This document shows positions 46,601 to 54,171 of a stretch of 64,000 nt of DNA, one piece after another. A program made the position numbers and the translations under genes. Each line of letters starts with the position of its first letter. Within the stretch, counting starts at the first letter, position 1. The stretch is from Strigamia acuminata (lineage: Eukaryota; Arthropoda; Chilopoda; Geophilomorpha; Linotaeniidae): contig CASHSZ010000090.1 of assembly GCA_949358305.1 (NCBI GenBank), forward strand, positions 7,501 to 71,500. Reading direction: 5' to 3'. The notes beneath the pieces were generated by a model. It was not told where the DNA came from. It made no database searches and saw only the letters and a program-made list of their open reading frames with translations.

Positions 46601-48335
46601 TGTCTTTATTAGACAATTTCACTCCAAAAATATCTGTTGACTTTTCCATGTCAACAATGCCCTTTGTGTGTAAATGTGCCATCCGGCCATGCCAGTAACT
46701 AATATCTAAAGCTTTATCCGCTTTCCCATCAGACTTAACCCCGTTAATTCCGCTGGCCGGAAGCGCACTCGCATCAGTTGCGCTAGAAACGATTTTCTCT
46801 GGAGTTTTAATGCCCTTCTTGCCTTTTGATGTGTTCAACACTTCACTGTAAGACGGTTTCGTAATTTCGCTCGCCTGCGTTACGCATTCACTCGAGTTAG
46901 GGTTAGATACGCTATTCTTAACAACATTAACACTTTCAGTAACATTCAATGTATTAGTAATCGGATTACTTATGCCAGGTGCTTCCGCATGCGTCGGAAT
47001 TGCACTTGCATTTACAGAAGGAACCGCAATCTGACAAGAACTCTTGTACATTCTGTCCGACTGACGCATGGCTGTCAGTATTGGTTCTGTAATCCGTTGT
47101 TTGAAAATGACCATCTTTCCTTCACCAACACGGGTTACATACCCAGCCTCATCAGTGCGACCGAGGGAAATCAAATTCTTAGTGAAATTAGGTGCGTAAA
47201 ACACATTCCTTAATATGAATGGGTGCCCTTGAGATTTATCTTTCGATTCCAATTTAATATCTCCCACCCCGTCAATTTTGGATGAACCCTCACCCAATCG
47301 CACTGAATAATTAGAAAGGGGCTTGTAATTCACGAAACCGTGTTTGGTGAAAGTAAAGTGGTCGGTGGCGCCAGTGTCCACATACCAAGCCATGTCTTGC
47401 ACCCCCGATGATGTAACAAATGAAGACACGGTTGTCGTTGATTGTCCGATGGTCTGTTGAAGTGATGTATAAAATCCTTCCAGTTCCTCAAAAGAGCTCA
47501 GATTAGCTTTTCTTCCCCGTGCACGTCCTCGGCCTTTGCCGCGTCCACGAGACTGAGAAATATTCGATGCAGATTTGGTCGGCACAATCGTAAAGCCCTG
47601 TTTCGATGAAGGGCAATCGCGTGAAAAGTGGCCTTTTCCGCCGCAGTTATAGCAAACAACTCCTTTTTGTTGCGGCTTTTGCGGATTCGTCGCATAAGCA
47701 CCAGATGCAGATGCGTCTCCTGGCGCAGTTCCACCATGAGTCCTGTTGTACTCAGCAAGGAGCCTTTCTTTAACTTTGGCCACTGTGAAGTCGGCCTTGT
47801 CCCAGTGGTACACAATGGATTTTAATGCCTCGTATTCAGGCCCGAGGAAATCCAAATATTGGAACGCGATTTCCTTTTCCGTTAAAGTAATATCCACGTC
47901 CTTTAACTCTATCGCCTTCCTGTCCACCCTAGAAGTGAACACGACCATGTCGTCCCCTGGAAGCATTTGGAGCTGTAAAAACTCCCGGCGTAGCCTGGCT
48001 TGTCGCGCCATCGTGGTCGGTTGGTACGCAGTTTTTAATGCGTCCCACGCTTCTTTTGCTGTTTTATTTGCGACAGCAACCCCTTTCTGCGCTTCTGTGC
48101 AGCCGAGACAAATGGAGGAACGTGCACGGGATTCTCGTGCCTGGAAATCACGCTTCTCCTTCGGGGAGGCCGTTGCGGCCAACGCTGGCTCGGTTCCAAT
48201 TACGTGAGCCCAAACTCCTTGGTGCTCTAAGTAAAGCTGCATGTCAACGGCCCAAGACTCATAATTTGCGCCGTCTAATTTGCGAATGTTTGCATTAAAT
48301 GGCTTGGAAAAATCTTCCATACTTTCACTAGCCAT
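43602..48335 (-). CDS. Copia Gag-Pol polyprotein, intact (1577 aa)
   Basis: I start at the ATG at 48335, whose context (A at -3, G at +4) is good; the frame is open for 21 codons further upstream but without ATG. Domains in order: Copia-type Gag to about residue 220; zinc knuckle 228-241 (CYNCGGKGHFSRDC); aspartic protease with D320-T-G-A; pre-integrase zinc region (WHGRMAHLH ... CDACMKAK); integrase core D613, D676, E712 with exactly 35 residues between the last two; a Pro-rich linker; reverse transcriptase with 'SKWIYKIKRD' and Y1261-V-D-D; RNase H with D1427 (FTDAS), 'MESEF' and 'ADLLTK'. There is no stop or frameshift, and all catalytic residues I looked for are present. Length is typical of insect Copia elements. 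The stop lies 12 nt from the purine tract. It probably encodes a working element. Confidence 0.95.
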   Translation of the reverse strand: MASESMEDFSKPFNANIRKLDGANYESWAVDMQLYLEHQGVWAHVIGTEPALAATASPKEKRDFQARESRARSSICLGCTEAQKGVAVANKTAKEAWDALKTAYQPTTMARQARLRREFLQLQMLPGDDMVVFTSRVDRKAIELKDVDITLTEKEIAFQYLDFLGPEYEALKSIVYHWDKADFTVAKVKERLLAEYNRTHGGTAPGDASASGAYATNPQKPQQKGVVCYNCGGKGHFSRDCPSSKQGFTIVPTKSASNISQSRGRGKGRGRARGRKANLSSFEELEGFYTSLQQTIGQSTTTVSSFVTSSGVQDMAWYVDTGATDHFTFTKHGFVNYKPLSNYSVRLGEGSSKIDGVGDIKLESKDKSQGHPFILRNVFYAPNFTKNLISLGRTDEAGYVTRVGEGKMVIFKQRITEPILTAMRQSDRMYKSSCQIAVPSVNASAIPTHAEAPGISNPITNTLNVTESVNVVKNSVSNPNSSECVTQASEITKPSYSEVLNTSKGKKGIKTPEKIVSSATDASALPASGINGVKSDGKADKALDISYWHGRMAHLHTKGIVDMEKSTDIFGVKLSNKDMDQCDACMKAKKTRAGFPPIGQILTKGILDLVHMDVWGASQTKTLGGGSYFLLIVDDYSRFMWIYIMKKKSDVLGIFKIWQREIERSTFKKVKTIRTDKGGEFVSKEWEDYAQQEGIKCERTNAYSPEMNSVAERANRLILEGVRAMLIESELPKRLWGELAVTLVYVKNLYPHPKLNNRSPYNVFYNKRASVRHLRCIGSKCYTHIPAQQRHSKLEPRAWVGALVGYCTDTKGYRIWDPTRNKIFGSKHVTINENEYWHEKGNGIPKKGKEQTQSFEYFNGSDLGLESDEETPTPVSLAPVHVPVPKPSQPLPGQSPPIQGLPVQQVVPPVVKPLPPAVDLTLGKPPLPTTPKPLVFKRPKLIEFTGEPTDEVSDDEEVFQEALLASPNVRGGQEAVAVGGVPLLKLNMNDWDIKPYVRQTGRDAGTTYAHYVAPNKKRLRSRIEALHWCQENGYEFEADLFDFSGKTQNVELPNPFAGFAGCCALEPNTYEEAIKGERKSEWVGAMQEEIDIFNERKVYEEVDCEKDQQLLGSKWIYKIKRDNTGEIRRHRARLVAQGFKQRPGIDFTEVFSPVVNFVVILVLFCMLVVLMNWRDTHADIKAAYLYGDLDEVQYMGIPKGFQTPQNVGKCWKLYKALYGLHQSGRMWFEKLHDRLLHIGFKPVPGFNCVYCMDRDVVLVVYVDDLVIFSRNEKIEKDVLSWITEHFQMVNLGPVTHLLGIEFTRVNGKILVHQRKYIERLCNHFKIDGSHKVHLPGAVGTMIMGMKKDEQLDTVFPYRSLVGSLLFLASRTRPDILFSTIVLSQYNERHSQRHINMLLQVLRYLKSTEDYCIDLSRCKSALLTVFTDASYATDVDQRRSFGGHVVFLGGVPVSWSCRKQKMTTLSVMESEFVAIVDGVRELIWLKRLFNMSVMFDYFGNLQPCVLADSTAAIQYSKNRVENKANKHIEVRFHYLRDLYESKVFDIRHVSGRLNVADLLTKWLARPRLTELCGHIFDL

Positions 48336-49531
48336 GATGCGATGCGTAGCACAATACACAAAATCACTTAGAATCACAACCCTTGCAAAATATAACACTT
48401 AACCCACCAAAAATTAGGCGAAAAATAATGCAATTCCACCCGGGGTACAGCTCAATAAGTGAGCACAACTTCTCCGACTAGTCGCTACAAGGACCTCCGA
48501 CCGACACACCTGGGGTCGCGGGAAAATCCCCTTGCTTCGAGCAAGCCTAGCCGAAAATAAGACGACACTAGGCGAATGCCTAAAGGGTGCCGAATATATT
48601 AAAGGGCCCAAACAAAACCTTAATATTATACAGAGTTTCACGACAACCCAAAAAAAAAACACTTTTAAGATGTTAAGATGGCAAGTTGATGTGTGAATTG
48701 CGGGAGGAATCGTCGCAAGTCCAACGCTGGCTGCTTGGAGCTCCCTCGGAGCACAGGCGCACACCGGGGTGCTAACCTGTGTGTGTGCGGCAATAATAAC
48801 CTCGCACACTTCGCGCACGTCCGCGCCTTCGCAATTGCCGTATTGCAAAATTGCGGTTCTTCAATGTCGAATGCACGTGCGTATTCCGTACGCACGGGTT
48901 CTCCAACGTCGGTACGTCGTTCGAGACGTACGTGGTGAACGTTGATCGTTCGTGATGCGAAATATTCGCGATGATCGCCGCCGCACTCGTATCTGGCGAA
49001 AAATGCACAAAATCGACGAACTCCGCCGATAAATTAGTGCTAATGCACGCAAAACACCTCACACTGGTGTAAATAATAAATACAGTTACTTGAAAACGCT
49101 CGTAGAATCCAAAAACCGCTGAAAAACGATGCTGGAAACAGCCAAAACACTTAACACCTGGTCGGCGCCATCTTGGATTCCCGAAAATGTGATCCAGGTT
49201 GGGAAAAACAGTTCCGTGTGGTTTTAGCAGTTTCCTCCTGCTAAATGCCGGATATTTTAACGAAAATATCTTGTCCTCACCGCTAATGATGAAAACGCTG
49301 GCCGCTCCACGCTGAAAACCGCTCAAAATCGTCGAAAAACGAATAATTTCGACTTCGCCGACCCCCGATGTTGGCTGCGCTACTCGGCGACGTGCGGGAA
49401 ACGTTCCGTGTCGCCCCGCCTCCGTTTTCCGTGCGTCGTGGCCGTCCGCGACGTGGAAAATCGCCGAAAAATCGCCGAGAATTGCTTTAAATCGACAGGC
49501 ACTCACCAAAAACGCATGCCTCTGCTACCAC
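48336..49531 (-). other. Copia 5' leader (about 1.2 kb)
   Basis: Lies between the 5' LTR and the gag ATG. It is much richer in CG dinucleotides than the satellite or the LTRs. A frame on the - strand runs open from 49509 to 48772 (245 codons) but begins without ATG, and the product resembles nothing known. A good splice-donor match (GGTGAGT on the - strand, plus coordinates 49501-49507) lies about 12 nt after the primer site. Whether this leader is spliced is unknown. Confidence 0.6.
49520..49530 (-). promoter_or_regulatory. Copia primer-binding site, initiator tRNA-Met
   Basis: On the - strand TGGTAGCAGAG follows the 5' LTR by one base. It is complementary to CTCTGCTACCA, the 3' end of animal initiator tRNA-Met. 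Confidence 0.85.
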
Positions 49532-50011
49532 TGTTGGCCTTTAATCTTAAATAAGGTGAGTTGAAGCAACTTTCAAGGTTTTGCATTACTAGCACAAATT
49601 GTGCCGCCATCTTTAATGCAGTGGAAAAACATAAGCAATACAGTATACACGGTTTGAGGTTATTTGACCTCACAAACTATAAGAAGGACAAATCACTATT
49701 GTATTCAATTCGATTTGTCCTGTACAATGTTTAAACATAAACAACTTAAAACAGAACAAGTTCTTAATACAAAATGCTCATAAGAGCAGACGACAATTAG
49801 ACAAATCATTATATAAAGGTAAATCAGTTGTGGTAACGAAACACGCATTAGATAAAAAGCAATAACAACTGATCTGCAATTCCGGGACATAATACAATGA
49901 TAAACTAATCGCGTAACAATCGCGCTAATTCGGAAACGCACGAAGTAATCTCTCCATCGTAAATCGGAACTGACTGTGACAACACTTGTCCCTAAACTTT
50001 ACATATCAATA
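49532..50011 (-). repeat. Copia 5' LTR (480 bp)
   Basis: Appears identical to 43103-43582. It carries the promoter copy that would drive the polyprotein leftwards on the map. The outer end again reads TATTGATATG on the - strand. Confidence 0.93.
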
Positions 50012-50016
50012 AAAGC
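50012..50016. repeat. Target-site duplication AAAGC, right copy (Copia)
   Basis: Matches 43098-43102. It marks where the non-autonomous element was split. Confidence 0.92.
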
Positions 50017-52828
50017 ATGAAGCTCAGGCAATGCGAACCATTCGCAGCAACTGCCACGCAAAGGCGTTGACCGCACCCTGACTTGACATGAACCCACGAA
50101 ACCGCTAAGAGCAGAGAATAAAGAAAGAAAGGAAAGACGTAGTCAGGTGACTGTGTAAACCAACTGCGACCTCTTGTCCACAGCGACAAGGAAACACGCG
50201 CACGCTGACCCATCGACCACAACTTTATCTAACTAACAAAAGAAAAACGGTTCAATTATCTAAAAAAAAAACGAGCACGTTCCGTGCAAATAAATACCGG
50301 CAAAAACGTCAATATTATCACTAAAGCTATTGGCCAAGTATGGCCTCACAAGGGAAACTAACAAACTGGAACTGTGAAAACCAGCAAGAATTCCAAAACA
50401 CTAAACTTTCTGCTTTTTTTTTTCGAAGAGGGAATAAGTCCGTACCCAAATAATCAATCCATTTCCTCCCCACGAGAAAAGAAAGGAAAGGGGCCTGCTT
50501 CTATTTGAAGATCAACAGGTGTCAAACGATACTGAAAAACGTTGGAAGCAGTGCAACTGCAACCAAATGAAGCGAAGCTACACTTCCTGCACGAAAACTA
50601 ATCACGTCGTTGAAAAGAAATTAAAACCGGTGGCTATCTTTCAACCGAGCTGCGCTTTACGAATGCGCCTTGAACAAGGAGGTACCCGATGGACTGCACG
50701 TCCGCACTCGGGCCACCGTGTAGCCTGTTGTGAGCAGACTACCACGAAGACTGAAACTTCTTTAACCGAGAGGGAAATAGAAACTAGATCTAGTTAAAAC
50801 CCCATGCTCCAATAAGGAGGCTACCGTATGAACGCTTGGCCCACCCCGAGTCGGAACCAATATGATTGAACCGAGAAACGAGAGAAGAGGGGGGGTTGCT
50901 TGACGTCCCTGATTGCGAGGGGCGTCACACATAGACATGAGCAGAAGGACTTGCCAGTTGCCAACCGCATTACTGGAACCGGTAAGCAACTGCAAGTCGA
51001 CAATTGACTCGCTCACATACCCATTGACCACATCGTCGATCAGCAAGCCGACTTCCGGAAATCGCCACTCTACTGAAAGCACGTGTTGTCCAATGACTAA
51101 AACGTGTTGCCGAGTGCCGGCGCCAAGAAGGCCGCACACACACGTCCTTCGACCCATCCTAGAGTGGGCTCCCTGCCTAGTGCATGTCTGCCTCACTGCA
51201 GAGCTAGGGATGAAAGACTAACAACAACTACTCAGTCGCGGGAAGCAAACGTAGAAATAGGGGCCGCCAAGAGGCGCAGGGACATTGTCTCGGACACGAC
51301 ATCTAACAGAGTATGGCAGTACAAACCTGCCCTCTGAAACACATCGAATGGCAGTCCTTGCTGTGCACAGCAAAAACGACCATCCAAAACAAGTACCTAT
51401 ATCCTAACGCCACGCTAGCTAGCCGCAACCCAAAAATAGCAAGCAAGCTATTTCCTAAACGAATAAGCTAAAATGTCCAAATTCTAAGGTTGCCCCAAAG
51501 AACTAGAATAACTAAACTCCCTTTTTTAAACGATAAAAGGCGAGACTAATCACTAATGAAGACTCATGAAACGCTACGGACGTTTCCACGAAGAGAAAGC
51601 GAAAATGCAGAACGTACATCACCAGCGGTAGACACTGGGTGCAGCGGTCAACAACAGAAACTGGACTTGCCCAGTGGGCGGTGCGGATCGGCTGCTCTAA
51701 ACTTCCAGCACCGACAGAAGTCACACGCCTTTCTAAATCCAAACCCACTTGCAAACAAGTCGTATAACAATCTAAACTAACAGAGATTGACGGACAGGTA
51801 AGAACCGACTGACCTCGCGGGCCAGCGCTCGCTCAGCAAGACATGAGCAGCAAAAGAACGAATCTTGTTCTAAAAACAAGAAACGTTCTACAAACACACG
51901 AATACAAACGGGTGTGCCCTCTCCCGAAGCGGAGAGATGATCGACACCAGAGCTCACGAGGAAACTCGTGCGGCACACGAAAAACATTGGACACAAAACG
52001 TAAAGACCAGAGGTCGTCCACATTCCAAACACAAGAGCAGGCTCACATGACGAGAAGAAGCTAGATCACTCAAGGACCCCCCTGACCGCCGCTCTGATAG
52101 GCGGGAAGGACGAGGAGAAGGAACTGGTTGGCTCACAATAGCTAGTAATTTAACTTTAGCGTAGGGCAGAAAGCTAAAAGCGGGAGTTAATCGACCCCGA
52201 GCTGACGACTAACTGGCCAACACCACTAAAAATTTGCAAATGTGACGACGCTCCTGTCATTAAGCCTAAAAATTTCTTAAAAAGACTACACGAAAAAGGG
52301 AAAAACCCCGGGAGATCAAAGAACTCAAGTCCAAAGAGCTAATAACGTGGTAAATTGGCAAACTCGATTAAAAAGGGAAACTTGGAAACAAGTAGCTTTG
52401 CTTCTCACATATTAAACCAAAAATTCTTACCAAAAACGTGAGTGAACAAAGAATAAAGCTATTAACCAGCACAGGCATAAATGCGATCAGAAAATTAGAC
52501 TCCCTTATTGAATCCAGACACAGAAAGCCAATAAATACGTACAAATCATTCTTTGGCACTTAAACAATGAACTGAGGACAATAGCAACCTAACCGTAAGC
52601 GAGGAGGGCAAAAACAGAAGTTTAGGGTTTAAGGGGACTCCAAACAAGGCGCAAATAGGCGTGGAAACTAGCTACACTTGCACAACGACGTATGCAGAAG
52701 CATGAAACAGAACTAACGCCCCAAAACTCCCAAAACAACCACAATTTCCCCCAAAAACCTTAAAATTAACATTTGATGAAAACGAGAAAATATAATCGAC
52801 AAAAAAAACGAAATCTTCATGGCCGACT
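50017..52828 (-). other. Central internal region of the non-autonomous element, no recognised gene
   Basis: About 2.8 kb without any retroelement motif on either strand. Open frames are short (144 codons or fewer), overlap on both strands and resemble no family I know, including 50762-51196 (-) and 50519-50797 (+). It is Lys/Arg/Thr-rich when translated on + because the strand is A-rich. It may be cis-acting filler or eroded coding sequence. Confidence 0.5.
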
Positions 52829-53374
52829 CTAGTACATTGCGTTGTGTATAACTGGCGGCCGACTGACGCTTGAAGAGTGACTCTTCCAAACTCGGTGACC
52901 ATTCTGTGTGCGCTGACGGCACGAATCTTTTGGCGGGACTGTCCGGTACAACTGAGAGAACTCGCTCTGCTGCTGAAGAAACAACTCGACTGGAATCTTG
53001 ACCGCGTCGCTTGTGAGACGGCGCACGTCTGTGTGGACACAGCCTCGTACTGTCCAACGAACTGGGCACACGAAATCCTGGAAAATCTTGCCGAAACTCT
53101 CTCCATCGACGATCCCGAAGTGGTCGCTGCATTTCGCCATACGACGCACTCGTACTGGGCGAATCTGAGACGAATTTCGCCATCCCGAGCAGCAATTCTC
53201 GATTTGACCGACAGCCACACGCATTGCGCTTGTGAATGCGCTGGCTTCACACGATGCGTCTGTCGTCACTAAGCGCTGGCAGCCTCCACTGCAATTACCG
53301 ATCTTGTTTCCGAAAATGGCGGCAATGTCACCCATTTTCGAACTCACGGCAACCTGACGACACCTGGCTAGCAT
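52829..53374 (-). CDS. Hypothetical first ORF of the non-autonomous element (181 or 168 aa)
   Basis: The first ATG after the primer site on the element's strand is at 53374 (181 residues). A second ATG at 53335 has a stronger context (aaaATGGG) and gives 168 residues starting MGDIAAIFGNK. It occupies the gag position. The product is Cys- and Ser/Arg-rich without a zinc knuckle or other motif I recognise. Two further - strand frames and the + strand frame 52874-53272 are also open here (the last lacks an ATG and ends in CACECAGFTRCVCRH), so openness alone proves nothing: the local sequence is GC- and CGA-rich with few stops. It may be a gag remnant, a captured host fragment, or chance. Confidence 0.3.
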   Translation of the reverse strand: MLARCRQVAVSSKMGDIAAIFGNKIGNCSGGCQRLVTTDASCEASAFTSAMRVAVGQIENCCSGWRNSSQIRPVRVRRMAKCSDHFGIVDGESFGKIFQDFVCPVRWTVRGCVHTDVRRLTSDAVKIPVELFLQQQSEFSQLYRTVPPKDSCRQRTQNGHRVWKSHSSSVSRPPVIHNAMY

Positions 53375-53375
53375 C

Positions 53376-53390
53376 CTGGTCACGGCACCA
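53376..53390 (-). promoter_or_regulatory. Primer-binding site of the non-autonomous element, tRNA-His type
   Basis: On the - strand TGGTGCCGTGACCAG starts 4 nt from the LTR. Its first 12 bases are complementary to GTCACGGCACCA, the 3' end of animal tRNA-His. It sets the element's orientation. Confidence 0.75.
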
Positions 53391-53394
53391 ATTT

Positions 53395-54167
53395 TGTTTC
53401 TAGCAGTGCTTGAAGACCGTGTTGCACTCTAGAAGACATTTGAAAATGGTTAAAATAAATAACCCTATTTACCAGAACTTGTGAAGAATCCCAAAGAAGA
53501 AAGTCCATTACAGGAAAAAACCTTGGTGTGAAACCTGTAAAGTGAGCTGTGAACATGTTGGGACAATTCAATACTATTGTGCTCAAGTTAGCACACAAAA
53601 ACGAATTTATTGTAAAGTTAAAATCTATCAAAACATTACACATAAGAGAGGAGAAAATCAACGTTACTTAGGACTAGAAAAAACATATAACAAGTCAGAG
53701 TAGTTGCTGCGCAACCTACAACAATTAGAGCAGCGGCTCTTAGCAACGAGTGGCAACAATCGCTCGCAAGAGGCGAATTGTCCCTCTAGTGACAAAATGA
53801 TAAAGCGTATACAAGAAAATACACAGTTTCGAGTATGAAATCATTACAAAAGGCACAAAACCGTAATAAATTAAGACAAAGTGTTTCAAATAAATGAACT
53901 AACCTAGGAACTAACAGCAGCGACTCTTTGGACGAATCCAAGCAGTAAAACTCCAAAGAATCAAAGAAAAGATACAAGATTACCTTAAAAAAGACAGCTT
54001 AAATCAGGTAATTCACCGCTCCCACTTCACAAACTACACGAAATTCATTTAACATTTAGCCAAAACTTAAGCTGCACTATTAACTAAATACAAACTTAAA
54101 TAATTGATCAATTAAAGCAAATCCGCTATTGCGATAGCAAAAATCCATGTTGCACGTGCTCGCAACA
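53395..54167 (-). repeat. 5' LTR of the non-autonomous element (773 bp)
   Basis: Appears identical to 41418-42190. On the - strand it starts TGTTGCGAGCACGTGCAACA, in which the inner part forms a short stem (GTTGC...GCAAC). It abuts the satellite at its outer end. Confidence 0.92.
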
Positions 54168-54171
54168 GCGC
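54168..54171. repeat. Target-site duplication GCGC, right copy (non-autonomous element)
   Basis: Differs by one base from GTGC at 41414-41417. Satellite continues at once (taagtcaactgcgatg), with a type B monomer. Confidence 0.6.

Larger units (their letters stand above)
43103..50011 (-). mobile_element. Full-length Copia (Ty1/copia) retrotransposon, 6909 bp, nested
   Basis: It is bounded by 480-bp LTRs (offset 6429) that look identical and by a 5-bp duplication AAAGC. On the - strand it has, in order, the 5' LTR, an initiator-Met primer site, a 1.2-kb leader, one uninterrupted Gag-Pol frame, a polypurine tract and the 3' LTR. Integrase precedes RT, the diagnostic Copia order. Every structural part is present, so it looks potentially autonomous. 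It lies inside the non-autonomous element and is therefore younger. Confidence 0.96.
41418..54167 (-). mobile_element. Non-autonomous LTR retrotransposon related to BEL/Pao (5.8 kb without its Copia insert)
   Basis: Two 773-bp direct LTRs (offset 11977), apparently identical, lie in the satellite with a 4-bp duplication. Read on the - strand they start TGTTGCGAGC and end CTAGAAACA. A tRNA-His-type primer site lies 4 nt inside the right LTR, which fixes the orientation. Without the nested Copia (43103-50011 plus 5 bp) the element is 5836 bp, with about 4.29 kb of internal sequence. I find no RT, integrase or protease motif in it. The pre-LTR motif and primer site match those of the BEL element at 9083-18505, so it may use BEL-type enzymes supplied in trans (inference). 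It fits the 'large retrotransposon derivative' concept. Confidence 0.8.

Noticed and set aside
45548-48298. Several + strand ORFs within the Copia polyprotein (for example 47746-48207)
   Set aside because: They are antisense to an intact, motif-rich polyprotein and have no recognisable product.
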